Assembly: GCA_039908105.1 (NCBI GenBank)
Contig: JAMOBI010000045.1
Span: 1 to 20,143 of the forward strand
Direction of reading: 5' to 3'
DNA length: 20,143 nucleotides
Source of the DNA: Magnetaquiglobus sp039908105
GTDB lineage: Bacteria > Pseudomonadota > Magnetococcia > Magnetococcales > Magnetaquicoccaceae
Shown here one piece after another: positions 1 to 8,362 of the stretch. A program made the position numbers and the translations under genes. Position 1 is the stretch's first letter, and the number at the start of each line of letters is the position of its first letter. A model generated the notes under the pieces. The model was not told where the DNA came from. It did not search any database and was given only the letters and a program-made list of their open reading frames with translations.

Positions 1-155
1 TGGCGGCGCGCGGCGCATTTTTCGCAAAAGGCGCGAAAAATGCTTCTTTTGAAGAGCGCGCTAAAGTCAAAGTCAAAACCCTGGGAGATGAATCTCCCAG
101 ACCCTCTCTTTTTTTTCACCAAAAAAACCCATACATTCCAAACCGGGTGCGGCTT
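1..155 (+). repeat. Partial copy 1 of a dispersed MITE/REP-like element
   Basis: The left part lies outside the window. What remains is nearly identical to the right three fifths of the complete copy at 17014-17264. It holds a hairpin (arms 15-25 and 33-43, GCATTTTTCGC/GCGAAAAATGC), the conserved stretch around GAAGAGCGCGCTAAAGTC, a terminator-like hairpin at 81-116, and the right terminal repeat at 133-155 ending GGGTGCGGCTT. The element stops 7 bases before the stop codon of the convergent minus-strand gene. No coding capacity is visible. Its near identity to copy 3 suggests recent spread or ongoing conversion (inference). Confidence 0.85.
81..116 (+). terminator. Intrinsic terminator hairpin inside repeat copy 1
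   Basis: CTGGGAGATGAATCTCCCAG forms an 8-9 bp perfect stem and is followed by ACCCTCTC and eight T residues. This is the classic rho-independent layout on the plus strand. It would stop transcription arriving from the left of the window before it enters the convergent gene at 163-2592. Seen on the minus strand, the stem is not followed by a T run. Confidence 0.7.
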
Positions 156-162
156 GAAAAAC

Positions 163-2592
163 TCAGCCTTGACGCCCGTTCAAGAACCCGGCGATGCCCA
201 AAGCCCGTTTCTGCCGCAACGCCTCGTGGGGTTTGTCAACGAACACCCGGATCTCCTTGATGAACTTGATGAGTCCCAACAGATCGACCCACTTGGGAAA
301 CGTGTCCGATTCGCCAGGCGTGAAGGTGGCGTTGGCCTGGTAGTGGGCGACGAGTTGATCGAAGCGGGTGAAGTCGGCCAGATGGATGTATTTGTCCGCC
401 AAAGAGAACTCGATGCCGCCGTCGATCAGATCGAGCAGCCGCGGCCCGTGGTAGCAGTTGTTGAAGTCGAAGAAGCTGGTGACGTCATCCGGGGTGATGA
501 TGACGTTCTTCGGGGTGACATCGCCGTGGTTGTGGACCGCGTGACAACCGTCGTGGAGTCGCAGGCGGTACCCCTCATCCAGAAATGGCTGAATGCGCGG
601 TGCGAGCTGTTCAAAGGCCGCTTTGAGTTCCGGGGTGAGAATCGGATTGACCCGGTAGGTGGCAAAATAGGGCAACCACATCCGGCAGGACTCCTCGAAA
701 GTGAAGCTGGCGGCCAGCGGCAGGGGCGAGTCGATCTGCACCTGGTGGATGTGCGCCAGGGCAGCGCCGATTTTGTCGAGCGGATATTCGGGTTTGGATT
801 GGGTGCCACCCGGAATGCGGTCGAACAGCAGCGCCGGATAGCCCAGGATGGTGCCATCGACTCCTGGGCGCATGGGGTGGATGTCGGCGGTCGGAATGCC
901 GCGCGCCACCAGGCCACGGATGAGCGCCTCTTCGTAGGCGGTGTGTTCGGTGATGCGGTTGCTGTGGTAGTTGCCAGAGACCTTGAAAAGTTTCAAGACC
1001 GTCTCGGTCGCGCCGTTGAAGACCCGATACAGCAGATTTTCGGTCGAGACCTTCATGGTTTCGAGTTGCGCTTCCGGCAGGTCGTAGCGTTCGCGCAGCT
1101 GACGGGTCAGCTCCATCAACTCCCCTGCCGGTGCCGGTGTGCCGTCACGCTGACGGTCGTGGATCCGTTTGGCGCCGAATTTTTTCAAAAATGCATCCTT
1201 GACCTCCCGGTTGCCCTTGGAGGGGAAGAAGATGTAGGCATCCACCAGATGATGCATGTAGGGGATGCGTGGATGGAGTGTGGTCCAGCGGCTGACATCC
1301 ATGGCGAGCGGAATTTGGGTGATGTGATAGACCGCGCAGCCACTCGAGGTGGAGTCAGGGTTGATCAACTGCCAATTGGCGGGAATGGCATCCTCGCGGT
1401 CGGGGTGGATCTCGATCAAGATGTCGACATCTGAACCGAGTTTGGCGTTGGGGCCGTGGACGAACGGGGCCTGATAATACCCCATATCCTGACGCAGCGC
1501 CGAGCCCATCAGATAGACCCTCTCCACCGCCGCACGGGCAGCCACTTCGGTGGCGATCGTCTCAGCGACCCGTTGATGCAGAGCAGCCTGCTCCTTGGGC
1601 TCAAAGACGATCTTGCCGGGCTTGATGAAGTTCATCTCCAGCCGCACCAACAGGGTGCTCCAGTTGCGATAGAGCAGCCTGGCGGCCTCCGGACCGGCGG
1701 GGTTTGATGCGTGCGGAAAAATCACCCGTTCGTTGGTCGGGGTGATCAACCAGTGCTGCGGGTCACATTCGACCTGTGCCGGTTGTCCGGAAGCCAGGGC
1801 GTGATAGAGATCGAGCACCTGGCATTTGATGCGGTTGAGCCGATCCGGATCGAGTCCGGAACCCTGGCGGCTCAAATAATCGACCAGCCGTTCGGTATGA
1901 TTCAGACCACGCAACGTGCGATAATCCGGACCGGCCTCCTTGCGGGTGGCGCGTGCCAACACCGTCAGCCGCTCCCCGCGATAGAGAACCCCTTCCGGGG
2001 TCTCTTCGCGGGTGAAACCGATCAGTTTCATGATGTCGCGCACTTTGGGCATGTGGTGTGGCGCAACCAGAATGTTCATGCGTGCGCCCGGGGCGTTGCC
2101 CGAATCGACCATGAAATCCAGCTCGTTGGCCTCCAGCAACTCCAGAACCTCGGCGTAACTGGAGGCGCACGGACCGTCAAGATCCATGGCTCTGAACTGT
2201 CGGACCAGTTCCCGGAAATCGGCCTCATCGATCAGGAGTTTGTAGTTGCGGTAGTGCAGGTGATAGCCGTCGCTGCACGCCTCGATCGAGACCCTTTGCG
2301 GGTGATAGGCCACCGGGTGTTTCAATTGCGACTCGGTCCAGATGCGTACGTCGTCCTGATTGGCATTGGCCAGTTTGCCATCCTGATAGTTTTTTTCATG
2401 GATGATCGCGGTCAGCTCAGCGGACTGTTTGCCAAAAATCGTGCTGATCTCCTCGAATTCGTTCCGGCCAAGTTCAATGCGCAGGTCGCGGAAGTGGATG
2501 TGGATATTCTCCTCCATGTCGAGAAAGAGGTTGCGATGCCGCGGTTTGCCGAGGATCTGGCCACGATAGAGGATCTTCTTGATCACACCCAT
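163..2592 (-). CDS. Multidomain protein: nucleotidyltransferase plus APH/choline-kinase-like kinase
   Basis: 809 aa. The start is well supported: AAGGAGAA lies 8 bases upstream of the ATG at 2592. The N-terminal part (about 25-135) holds two similar stretches, HIHFRDLRIEL near residue 31 and HLHYRNYKLLI near 111, suggesting an internal duplication. Residues 140-215 resemble a degenerate nucleotidyltransferase fold, with RMNILV where DxDLLV would be expected. Residues 355-470 look like an active Pol-beta-type nucleotidyltransferase (MGS at 362-364, SDVDI at 387-391). Residues 515-780 are an aminoglycoside-phosphotransferase/choline-kinase-like fold: Lys534 in VLKLF, catalytic HNHGDVTPKN (Asp691, Asn696) and FFDFN (Asp709). 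The domain order suggests activation and phosphorylation of a small alcohol or sugar, perhaps for a surface glycan; the substrate is unknown. I would not call it an antibiotic-resistance gene. It follows ppk2 on the same strand after a 113-bp gap. Confidence 0.85.
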   Translation of the reverse strand: MGVIKKILYRGQILGKPRHRNLFLDMEENIHIHFRDLRIELGRNEFEEISTIFGKQSAELTAIIHEKNYQDGKLANANQDDVRIWTESQLKHPVAYHPQRVSIEACSDGYHLHYRNYKLLIDEADFRELVRQFRAMDLDGPCASSYAEVLELLEANELDFMVDSGNAPGARMNILVAPHHMPKVRDIMKLIGFTREETPEGVLYRGERLTVLARATRKEAGPDYRTLRGLNHTERLVDYLSRQGSGLDPDRLNRIKCQVLDLYHALASGQPAQVECDPQHWLITPTNERVIFPHASNPAGPEAARLLYRNWSTLLVRLEMNFIKPGKIVFEPKEQAALHQRVAETIATEVAARAAVERVYLMGSALRQDMGYYQAPFVHGPNAKLGSDVDILIEIHPDREDAIPANWQLINPDSTSSGCAVYHITQIPLAMDVSRWTTLHPRIPYMHHLVDAYIFFPSKGNREVKDAFLKKFGAKRIHDRQRDGTPAPAGELMELTRQLRERYDLPEAQLETMKVSTENLLYRVFNGATETVLKLFKVSGNYHSNRITEHTAYEEALIRGLVARGIPTADIHPMRPGVDGTILGYPALLFDRIPGGTQSKPEYPLDKIGAALAHIHQVQIDSPLPLAASFTFEESCRMWLPYFATYRVNPILTPELKAAFEQLAPRIQPFLDEGYRLRLHDGCHAVHNHGDVTPKNVIITPDDVTSFFDFNNCYHGPRLLDLIDGGIEFSLADKYIHLADFTRFDQLVAHYQANATFTPGESDTFPKWVDLLGLIKFIKEIRVFVDKPHEALRQKRALGIAGFLNGRQG

Positions 2593-2660
2593 GCCGCGAG
2601 TTCTCCTTGAAATGGATGACAGTAACTTGCTTGATGGGGGGAGAACCCCCTCACCCCTCG

Positions 2661-2693
2661 ACCGTGGAGATCCAAAAGCTCAAGTTCCACGGT
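2661..2693 (-). other. Hairpin between ppk2 and the downstream fusion gene
   Basis: ACCGTGGA and TCCACGGT form a perfect 8-bp inverted repeat with a 17-base loop, 13 bases beyond the ppk2 stop on its transcribed side. No T run follows on the minus strand, so it is not a convincing intrinsic terminator. It could be an RNA 3' end or processing structure, or a regulator site for the next gene. The rest of the 113-bp gap shows only a G-run/C-run pair (GGGGG, four bases, CCCCC). Confidence 0.35.
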
Positions 2694-2705
2694 AAAAAGT
2701 CAGGA

Positions 2706-3563
2706 TCAGGGCCGTCCGATCTCCTCGTCAACGGTTTGGATAATGCCTGGATCGAGGGTGAGGAGTTCTTCGTGTTTGTCCGGATAATCGAACTTCTGCA
2801 GAAGATAGCGGATGCTGTTGATGCGCGCCAGCTTCTTGCTGTCCGAGCGGACCACGGTCCAGGGGGTGTCCGGGAAATTGGTGCGCTGCAACATGTCGTC
2901 GCGGGCGCGCGAGTAGTCGTTCCAGTGATCCTGGGCCTCCTGATCGACCGGGCTTAGTTTCCAGGTTTTCAATGGATCGGTTTGACGCGAGGTGAAACGT
3001 TTCTCCTGCGAGGCCCGCTCCACCGAGAACCAGAATTTCACCAATTGGATGCCCGACTCGGTGATCATCCGTTCGATGCACGGCAGTTGATGATGAAACT
3101 CCTCGACCTGGGCCTCGGTGCAGAACCCCATCACCCGTTCGACACCTGGACGGTTGTACCAGCTGCGATCGAACAGCACGATCTCGCCGCCGTGTGGCAG
3201 ATGGGCGATGTAGCGTTGGAAATACCACTGGGTTCTTTCTACGTCGGTGGGCTTTTCCAGCGCCACGACGCGGCAGATGCGCGGGCTCAAGAATTCGGTG
3301 AACCGTTTGATGGTGCCGCCCTTGCCGGCAGCGTCACGCCCCTCGAACAGGACGAGGAGTTTTATTTTTTTCTCCACCACCCACAGCTGGAGCTTGACGA
3401 GCTCCTGTTGCAGCGGGGTTAAGATGTTCAAATAATCCTGTTCGCGCAACAGTTTCATGATTTCGTGCTCGCGGCCTCGGATCAGCTCCGCAAACGGGAT
3501 GCCGTCGGGGGAGACGAGGGGAGCGGGTTCTTGGATCAAGGCGGGATTTTCTGCTTCGGTCAT
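2706..3563 (-). CDS. ppk2: Polyphosphate kinase 2 (PPK2 family)
   Basis: 285 aa from the ATG at 3563. I prefer this start to the longer open frame beginning at 3779 because ACGGAGT lies about 9 bases upstream and family homology begins soon after it. PPK2 enzymes use polyphosphate to phosphorylate nucleotides (typically GDP or ADP) and can run in reverse. Visible are the Walker A motif GRDAAGKGG (75-83, Lys81), the Walker B-like LFDRSWYNRPGVE (about 130-142, Asp132-Arg133), and the lid segment with KRFTSRQTDPLKTWKLS. Length and single-domain layout fit the classic PPK2 group; nucleotide preference cannot be read reliably. It is cytoplasmic, divergent from the Nudix gene, with its own candidate promoter. 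Confidence 0.95.
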   Translation of the reverse strand: MTEAENPALIQEPAPLVSPDGIPFAELIRGREHEIMKLLREQDYLNILTPLQQELVKLQLWVVEKKIKLLVLFEGRDAAGKGGTIKRFTEFLSPRICRVVALEKPTDVERTQWYFQRYIAHLPHGGEIVLFDRSWYNRPGVERVMGFCTEAQVEEFHHQLPCIERMITESGIQLVKFWFSVERASQEKRFTSRQTDPLKTWKLSPVDQEAQDHWNDYSRARDDMLQRTNFPDTPWTVVRSDSKKLARINSIRYLLQKFDYPDKHEELLTLDPGIIQTVDEEIGRP

Positions 3564-3613
3564 GATGGGTACTCCGTAAGAAAATACTGCGGGATGAAAC
3601 AAAAGGACGGAAC

Positions 3614-3642
3614 ATGGTAGCCCTTTGCCCACCCCTTGTCGA
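3614..3642 (-). promoter_or_regulatory. Candidate sigma-70 promoter for ppk2
   Basis: On the minus strand TCGACA (-35, plus 3637-3642) is separated by exactly 17 bases from TACCAT (-10, plus 3614-3619). That is five and four matches to consensus. It would start transcription about 40 bases upstream of the chosen ppk2 ATG. The same TACCAT hexamer occurs just upstream of queD. Confidence 0.45.
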
Positions 3643-3696
3643 GAGGTTCGGGCGGGTTGTACGGCTGGGATTCGCATGCGGGCGGCATGGCATACC

Positions 3697-3733
3697 GGTT
3701 GAATCAGTGCTATCTTTGGAAGGGTTGAATCAG
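3697..3733 (+). repeat. 11-bp direct repeat upstream of the Nudix gene
   Basis: GGTTGAATCAG occurs at 3697-3707 and again at 3723-3733, 26 bases apart start to start, in the divergent ppk2/Nudix intergenic region. Spacing of roughly two and a half helical turns is compatible with a regulator site, but nothing else supports that. Confidence 0.35.
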
Positions 3734-3783
3734 CGGTACGGTTGGCATGCGGGATGGAGTGAATTGCGAAGGGAGGCACGAGG

Positions 3784-4209
3784 ATGACAAGCTATCCGGC
3801 CTATTATTTCCGTCAGTCGGCGGTGATTCCAATCCGCGGGGAGGGGGAGAGCCTGCAGGTGCTGTTGATCTCCTCGCGCTCGCGCAGCCGCTGGATCATC
3901 CCTAAAGGGATCGTTGAACCGAATCTCTCTCCGGCGGACTCGGCAGCCAAGGAGGCTTTTGAGGAGGCCGGCATTCGCGGACGGGTTCATCCCGAGGCTC
4001 TCGGGGTGTATGACTATCCGAAGTGGGGCGGAACCTGTGTGGCCGAGGTGTTCGTCATGCGGGTCGACGAGGTGATGGATCGCTGGATGGAGAGTTTTCG
4101 CGAACGGGTGTGGCTGTCACTTGAGGAGGCGATCGTTCGGGTGCAAGAGGAGAAGTTGCGGGAGATAATGGGAAAGGTTCCCGATTTTTTAGCCGCAACG
4201 GCTCCATGA
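3784..4209 (+). CDS. Nudix hydrolase, diphosphoinositol/Ap4A-phosphohydrolase-like
   Basis: 141 aa; GGGAGG lies about 10 bases upstream of the ATG. The Nudix box runs from Gly42 (WIIPKG, then IVEPN) to KEAFEEAGI (about 56-64). The catalytic EExG core is intact, the usual Arg is Lys, and the first conserved Glu position is Leu. The WIIPKG lead-in and that pattern resemble the diphosphoinositol-polyphosphate phosphohydrolase branch, whose members hydrolyse diadenosine polyphosphates or polyphosphate (family knowledge). The exact substrate is not determined. The gene overlaps the next one by ATGA, so the two are probably translated together. Confidence 0.88.
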   Translation: MTSYPAYYFRQSAVIPIRGEGESLQVLLISSRSRSRWIIPKGIVEPNLSPADSAAKEAFEEAGIRGRVHPEALGVYDYPKWGGTCVAEVFVMRVDEVMDRWMESFRERVWLSLEEAIVRVQEEKLREIMGKVPDFLAATAP

Positions 4210-5066
4210 TCGCGCCCGTGGAGCCGCGCCGACGCGCAGGGTGGGGCCAGCGTATTCTGACCGTTTTGTTGGCGATCACGATACTCGGCTACGCGGGTGT
4301 GGCGGGTCATCTCTATTTCAATCAATCCTCGATGGTGTTTCGTCCCAAACAGGGGTTGACCACCACCCCGGCTGCATGGGGTATGGGGTACGAGGAGCTC
4401 CACTTCGAGAGCGAAGGGCATCGCTTGCACGGTTGGTGGATCCCGCATGCCCCTGAAAGACCGGTCATCCTGTTCATGCATGGCAATGCCAGCGTGATCT
4501 CCGGCTTGAAAAATCATGTCGAGTTGTTCCGACGATTGGGCTTGGGGGTGATGCTGTTCGATTATCGGGGCTACGGTTTGAGCGAGGGGGAACCGAGCGA
4601 AGCAGGGGTCTATGCCGACTCCGAGGCTGCCTGGAATCACCTGACCCGAAAACTCGGCATCGACGCACAACGGATCCTCTTTTACGGCCATTCGCTCGGA
4701 GGTGGTGCAGCCACCTGGCTGGCCCTGCGGCACGCGCCGCGCGCGTTGATCCTGGAGGGTACCTTCCTCTCCGTGCCGGCAGTCGGTGAGGATCGCTATC
4801 CGTTCCTGCCGATCAATCTTTTAAGCCGCATCCGGTTTGATAATGGTAGCCGCATCGGGCAGATTCATGTACCGCTCATGATCCTGCACAGTCGTGACGA
4901 CACGGTGATCATCCCGCGACATGGTTTGGCGCTCTTCGCCGCTGCCAATGAGCCGAAAACCTTTCAGGAGACCCGCGGCAGTCACAACACCAGCGTCAAT
5001 GAAGGGGATGGAGCGGTGGAAGCGGGGTTGCGGAGGTTTGTTGCAGAGGTGTGGAAGGGCAATTAA
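4206..5066 (+). CDS. Membrane-anchored alpha/beta hydrolase (Bem46/ABHD13-like)
   Basis: 286 aa, starting in an ATGA overlap with the Nudix stop. An N-terminal hydrophobic segment (about 16-36) after a basic stretch predicts a single anchor with the hydrolase domain outside the cytoplasm. Domain landmarks are MHGNA (91-95, oxyanion region), DYRGYGLS (119-126), the nucleophile elbow GHSLGGG (Ser163), the acid Asp231 or Asp232 in HSRDDT, and His260 in RGSHNT. The set makes a complete Ser-Asp-His triad, so the enzyme is probably active. Relatives are described as serine hydrolases of unknown substrate (YfhR/Bem46). A mosaic repeat begins at its stop codon. Confidence 0.9.
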   Translation: MIAPVEPRRRAGWGQRILTVLLAITILGYAGVAGHLYFNQSSMVFRPKQGLTTTPAAWGMGYEELHFESEGHRLHGWWIPHAPERPVILFMHGNASVISGLKNHVELFRRLGLGVMLFDYRGYGLSEGEPSEAGVYADSEAAWNHLTRKLGIDAQRILFYGHSLGGGAATWLALRHAPRALILEGTFLSVPAVGEDRYPFLPINLLSRIRFDNGSRIGQIHVPLMILHSRDDTVIIPRHGLALFAAANEPKTFQETRGSHNTSVNEGDGAVEAGLRRFVAEVWKGN

Positions 5067-5176
5067 ACCGCATCCGGCTTGGAATGTGTCGTTTTTACTG
5101 GTAAACCGCACCTGTTTTGGGATGCGTGGTTTTTTGCAAGGCTGCGTGCAAGATGCGGGGGTCGTTTCCGCCTTTT
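5065..5176 (-). repeat. Mosaic copy 2 of the dispersed element
   Basis: Starting on the last two bases of the hydrolase stop codon, 5065-5102 match the inverted right end of the element (AAACCGCATCC through GTTTTTACTGGT). At 5103 the sequence jumps directly into the left end (AAACCGCACC, TTTTGGGATGC, TTTTTTGCAAGGCTGCGTGC) and follows it to about 5176. The terminator and the other internal hairpins are missing. The remaining bases to 5323 hold two 6-bp hairpins (GAATCC/GGATTC and GATCCT/AGGATC) without T runs and no gene. Confidence 0.8.
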
Positions 5177-5323
5177 GATTTCTTGCATAACCACGAGTCT
5201 GCTTAACCCGTTCGAGTGGTGAAGGGGTGCCGTGAATCCAGGGAGGATTCAGGGGGGTGGGTGGCCGTCGGATCCTGCTGACAGGGAAGGATCTGTATGG
5301 AATGAATGGAAAAAAATACACAT

Positions 5324-6658
5324 TCACGAGCGATTTCTCAGCTTGAGGTTGCGCCAATACTCCAGCCGCTTGGCGATCTCCCGTTCAAAACCGCGCTCCA
5401 CCGGCTGATAGAAACGCTTGCCGATCAAAGGTTCCGGCAGATACTCCTCGGCCACATACCCCGCCTCGTAATCGTGCGGATAGCGGTAATCCTTGCCATA
5501 GCCGATCTCCTTCATCAGCCGGGTCGGGGCGTTGCGGAGGTGCAGTGGGGGTCCGAGTGACCCGGACTCCCGCGCACAGGCCAATGCCTGGCCAAAAGCG
5601 GTGTAGACGCTGTTGCTCTTGGGCGCGGTGGCCAGATGGATCACTGCCTGGGCCAGGGCCAGCTCCCCTTCCGGTGAGCCGAGAAAATGATAGCTCTCCT
5701 TGGCGGCCAGCGCGATTGTCAAAGCCTGTGGATCGGCATTGCCGATATCCTCGGAGGCGAAACGGATCAAGCGCCGGGCGATGTAAAGTCCGTCCTCACC
5801 CCCCTCCACCATGCGCGCCAGCCAGTAGAGGGCTGCGTCCACATCCGAGCCGCGCAACGACTTGTGCAGCGCCGAAATCAAATGATAGTGCGCATCGCCG
5901 AGCCGGTCGTGCTGCAATGCCCGTCGTTTGAGCGCCTGTTGCAATCGCTCCCGGGTCAGGATCTGACCCGCAGCGATCTCCTTGCGGTAGAGTTGGGTCA
6001 AGACTTCCAGGAGATTCAGCGCGTAGCGGGCATCGCCATCGGCGAGTGCCGCGATGTTGGAAAGCACTCCGGCTTCCAGCTGCAAGGAGAGTTGCCCAAG
6101 ACCCTGTTCGCAGTCCGCGACCGCCCGTTGCAGCAACCGTTCGATCTGTTCGGCATCGAGCGCCTGGAGCACCGCCACCCGGCAGCGCGACAGGAGGGCG
6201 CCGTTTAAGGCAAACGAGGGATTTTCCGTCGTGGCGCCGATTAAGATGATCGTCCCCTTTTCGACAAACGGCAGAAAGGCATCCTGCTGGGCGCGGTTGA
6301 AACGGTGGATCTCATCGACGAACAGGATCGTCCCTTGCGGCTGGGCGGCCAGGGCGCGCTCCACCACGGCGCGCACCTCGCGCACCCCATCAAGAACTGC
6401 GGAGAGGGCCTCGAAACGGTGACGGGTCTGGGTGGCGATGATGCGCGCCAGCGTGGTTTTGCCACTGCCTGGCGGTCCCCAGAGGATCAGTGAGGGGAGT
6501 TGATCCACCTCCATGGCCTGGAAGATGAGGTTACCCGGTGCGGTGAGATGTTCTTGTCCGAGCAGTGCGTCAAGGGTTGCCGGACGCATGCGCTCGGCGA
6601 GCGGCGGGGGTGTGGCGTGGAGGGTGGATGGCAGGCGACCGGTGGTCATGCGGTTCAT
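5324..6658 (-). CDS. rarA: Replication-associated recombination protein A (AAA+ ATPase)
   Basis: 444 aa from the ATG at 6658, which overlaps the upstream stop as ATGA; the frame is open further upstream but that would run into the preceding gene. RarA/MgsA/WRNIP1 acts on stalled replication forks and is related to clamp loaders. Seen are Walker A GPPGSGKT (61-68), Walker B VDEIH (114-118), the sensor-1 region GATTENPSF, and the typical C-terminal region with SDVDAALYWLARM, RRLIRFASEDIGNADP and NAPTRLMKEIGYGKDY. Length matches the E. coli protein (about 447 aa). It is the last gene of a three-gene minus-strand run, so its expression is probably coupled to envelope-glycan genes. Confidence 0.96.
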   Translation of the reverse strand: MNRMTTGRLPSTLHATPPPLAERMRPATLDALLGQEHLTAPGNLIFQAMEVDQLPSLILWGPPGSGKTTLARIIATQTRHRFEALSAVLDGVREVRAVVERALAAQPQGTILFVDEIHRFNRAQQDAFLPFVEKGTIILIGATTENPSFALNGALLSRCRVAVLQALDAEQIERLLQRAVADCEQGLGQLSLQLEAGVLSNIAALADGDARYALNLLEVLTQLYRKEIAAGQILTRERLQQALKRRALQHDRLGDAHYHLISALHKSLRGSDVDAALYWLARMVEGGEDGLYIARRLIRFASEDIGNADPQALTIALAAKESYHFLGSPEGELALAQAVIHLATAPKSNSVYTAFGQALACARESGSLGPPLHLRNAPTRLMKEIGYGKDYRYPHDYEAGYVAEEYLPEPLIGKRFYQPVERGFEREIAKRLEYWRNLKLRNRS

Positions 6659-8331
6659 TGCCGCGAGGCCAATCCCATGATGATGCGGTAGTCGTCGCGC
6701 AACGCCTCCTTGGAGAGCGGATGACCGAAATCGCACGACTTGACCTTGCAGTAGGCCTGATTGGTCACATAATCAAGGATCAGACGGTAGATGTTGTAGT
6801 GGTAGAAGATCGGATGGGTTTCGGCCTTGCCGTCGCGAAAGACGATGAAGCGGTTGCGATGAAAACGATCCTCGAGATCGGGTTTCAGGTAGCCGAAGTG
6901 CTCGTAAGTCTCGAAACCGCCCTCCAGCGGCGGCAGGTGATCGCTGACCAGCACGATGAGCGAATCGGGATCCAGGGTTAAGAGTTGCTTGAGATGGTCC
7001 GCCAGCGCCTTGCTGCGGTAGTAGTGCTGATTGATGATCCGCTCCAGATCCCAGGGCAGGCCGGTATCCTTGAAAAGCTCTGGTCCCATGCGGCTGCCCG
7101 GCTCGAAGGGGAAGTGGCCGTAGACGGTCAAAAGATAGTTGAAGAACGGTTTCTTCTCCGCCAGGCGCTCCTTGACGAAAGCAAGGTTTTGATTGAACAA
7201 ATCGGCATCGTAGAAATATTTATTTTCGGACTCTTCGCCGCCTCGGGTCAGATGAGTCTCTTCGCTCGGGGTGTACTCCTTGGAAAAGTAAACCTTGTCG
7301 AATCCGAGCCCCCGATAGGCCGGGATGGTGTTGAAGAAGTCCGGCTTGAAGCCGTTGGAGGCAAAGGTCCGCAGACCGAGACGGCGCAAAATGTGCGGCA
7401 GACAGTAGGTTTCAGCCCCGGAGAAGACGTTGAATTCGATTTCGTCGAACTCCTGGAAGGCCGGCACGCCACACAACACCTCGAATTCAGCCTGAGAGGT
7501 GTAGCCGCCGAAGACCGGGGAGACCGAAAAGCCCTGTTTTTTGCCCAGCAGTGCGGTCAGGTCGGGATGGACGGGTTTGATCTTCTTCGGGAGATTGGCC
7601 AGAAGTGTCGGATCGAGAAACCCTTCCATGACGATCATATGGACGTTGCGACCGTTGTTTTTGTCCGGGGTCTCCCAATCGGGGGGCAGGCGCAAGGCCA
7701 GTTTTTCGATGTCGCGGTACTGGTCGATGTGGCTGAAGGTATCGCGTCGTTTGGCTTCGTTGTAGAGCGCGGTGACGAAGCGTCCGTTCTTCTCCACGTT
7801 GACCACCGTGGCGTAGTGGATCAACTCGTAGGAGAGTTCCGTGAAAATCTGGATATAGCTCACCGGATGAACGAACGGCAAAGCCAGGATGACGATCGCC
7901 GGGATGGAGAGCGCCAAAGTCCGCCAGGAGAAGCTTAAGGAGCGGTAGAGCAGATAACCCAGCAGCACGAAGAGGCCGAACAGCACAATGTTGCCGGTGA
8001 TGCCCAACACGCCGATCAATTCTGGCAACTGGGAGATGTCGTTGATCTTCGGGATGCGGAAAAAACGCAGGAAATAATAGTCGTGGATCAGGTAGAGTGT
8101 GAGCAGGGGGGCGGCGGCGATCACCGGTTGCAGGCGCGAGGGGCGGATGAAACCGTTTGCCAGCCAATACAAGTAGAGCAGCAGAGGGATCTCCATCTGC
8201 CACACCCCGCGCGTCCATTCGATCAGTTCGTCGGTGGCGTAGAGGTAGAGGCACATGCCCGCCACGAACAGGGTGTAGCGGTTCACCAGCATCCTTTTGA
8301 GAAGCGCGACGTTCATGAGGGCGAAGCCCAT
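6655..8331 (-). CDS. LTA-synthase/OpgB-like membrane sulfatase-fold phosphoglycerol transferase
   Basis: 558 aa. About five hydrophobic segments in residues 17-157 are followed by a periplasmic sulfatase-fold domain. Metal and catalytic positions known from LtaS are recognisable: Glu236 in VMEGF, Thr278 in GGYTSQAEFE, His406 in YGHFPF, and Asp464-His465 in SDHLPP. LtaS and OpgB family enzymes move phosphoglycerol or phosphoethanolamine from lipid to a glycan. Next to a periplasmic glucan synthase, decoration of that glucan is the likely job (inference). It could instead be a lipid A or other glycan phosphoethanolamine transferase, though the TSQAEFE motif favours the LtaS branch. The start has no strong ribosome site; an ATG at 8316 is an alternative. 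Confidence 0.85.
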   Translation of the reverse strand: MGFALMNVALLKRMLVNRYTLFVAGMCLYLYATDELIEWTRGVWQMEIPLLLYLYWLANGFIRPSRLQPVIAAAPLLTLYLIHDYYFLRFFRIPKINDISQLPELIGVLGITGNIVLFGLFVLLGYLLYRSLSFSWRTLALSIPAIVILALPFVHPVSYIQIFTELSYELIHYATVVNVEKNGRFVTALYNEAKRRDTFSHIDQYRDIEKLALRLPPDWETPDKNNGRNVHMIVMEGFLDPTLLANLPKKIKPVHPDLTALLGKKQGFSVSPVFGGYTSQAEFEVLCGVPAFQEFDEIEFNVFSGAETYCLPHILRRLGLRTFASNGFKPDFFNTIPAYRGLGFDKVYFSKEYTPSEETHLTRGGEESENKYFYDADLFNQNLAFVKERLAEKKPFFNYLLTVYGHFPFEPGSRMGPELFKDTGLPWDLERIINQHYYRSKALADHLKQLLTLDPDSLIVLVSDHLPPLEGGFETYEHFGYLKPDLEDRFHRNRFIVFRDGKAETHPIFYHYNIYRLILDYVTNQAYCKVKSCDFGHPLSKEALRDDYRIIMGLASRQ

Positions 8332-8362
8332 TTCACGAGCGACGATGGAGGTGAAAATGCGA

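Noticed and set aside
40..1434. Long plus-strand frame opposite the 809-aa fusion gene
   Set aside because: It begins inside the repeat and has no family motif or ribosome site; it is the complementary shadow of a well-supported gene in GC-rich DNA.
163..2592. Aminoglycoside-resistance phosphotransferase
   Set aside because: The kinase fold is shared by many small-molecule kinases, and the fusion to a nucleotidyltransferase plus the long N-terminal region does not match any known resistance enzyme.
2661..2693. Terminator after ppk2
   Set aside because: The hairpin has no following T run on the minus strand, so it is listed only as a structure.
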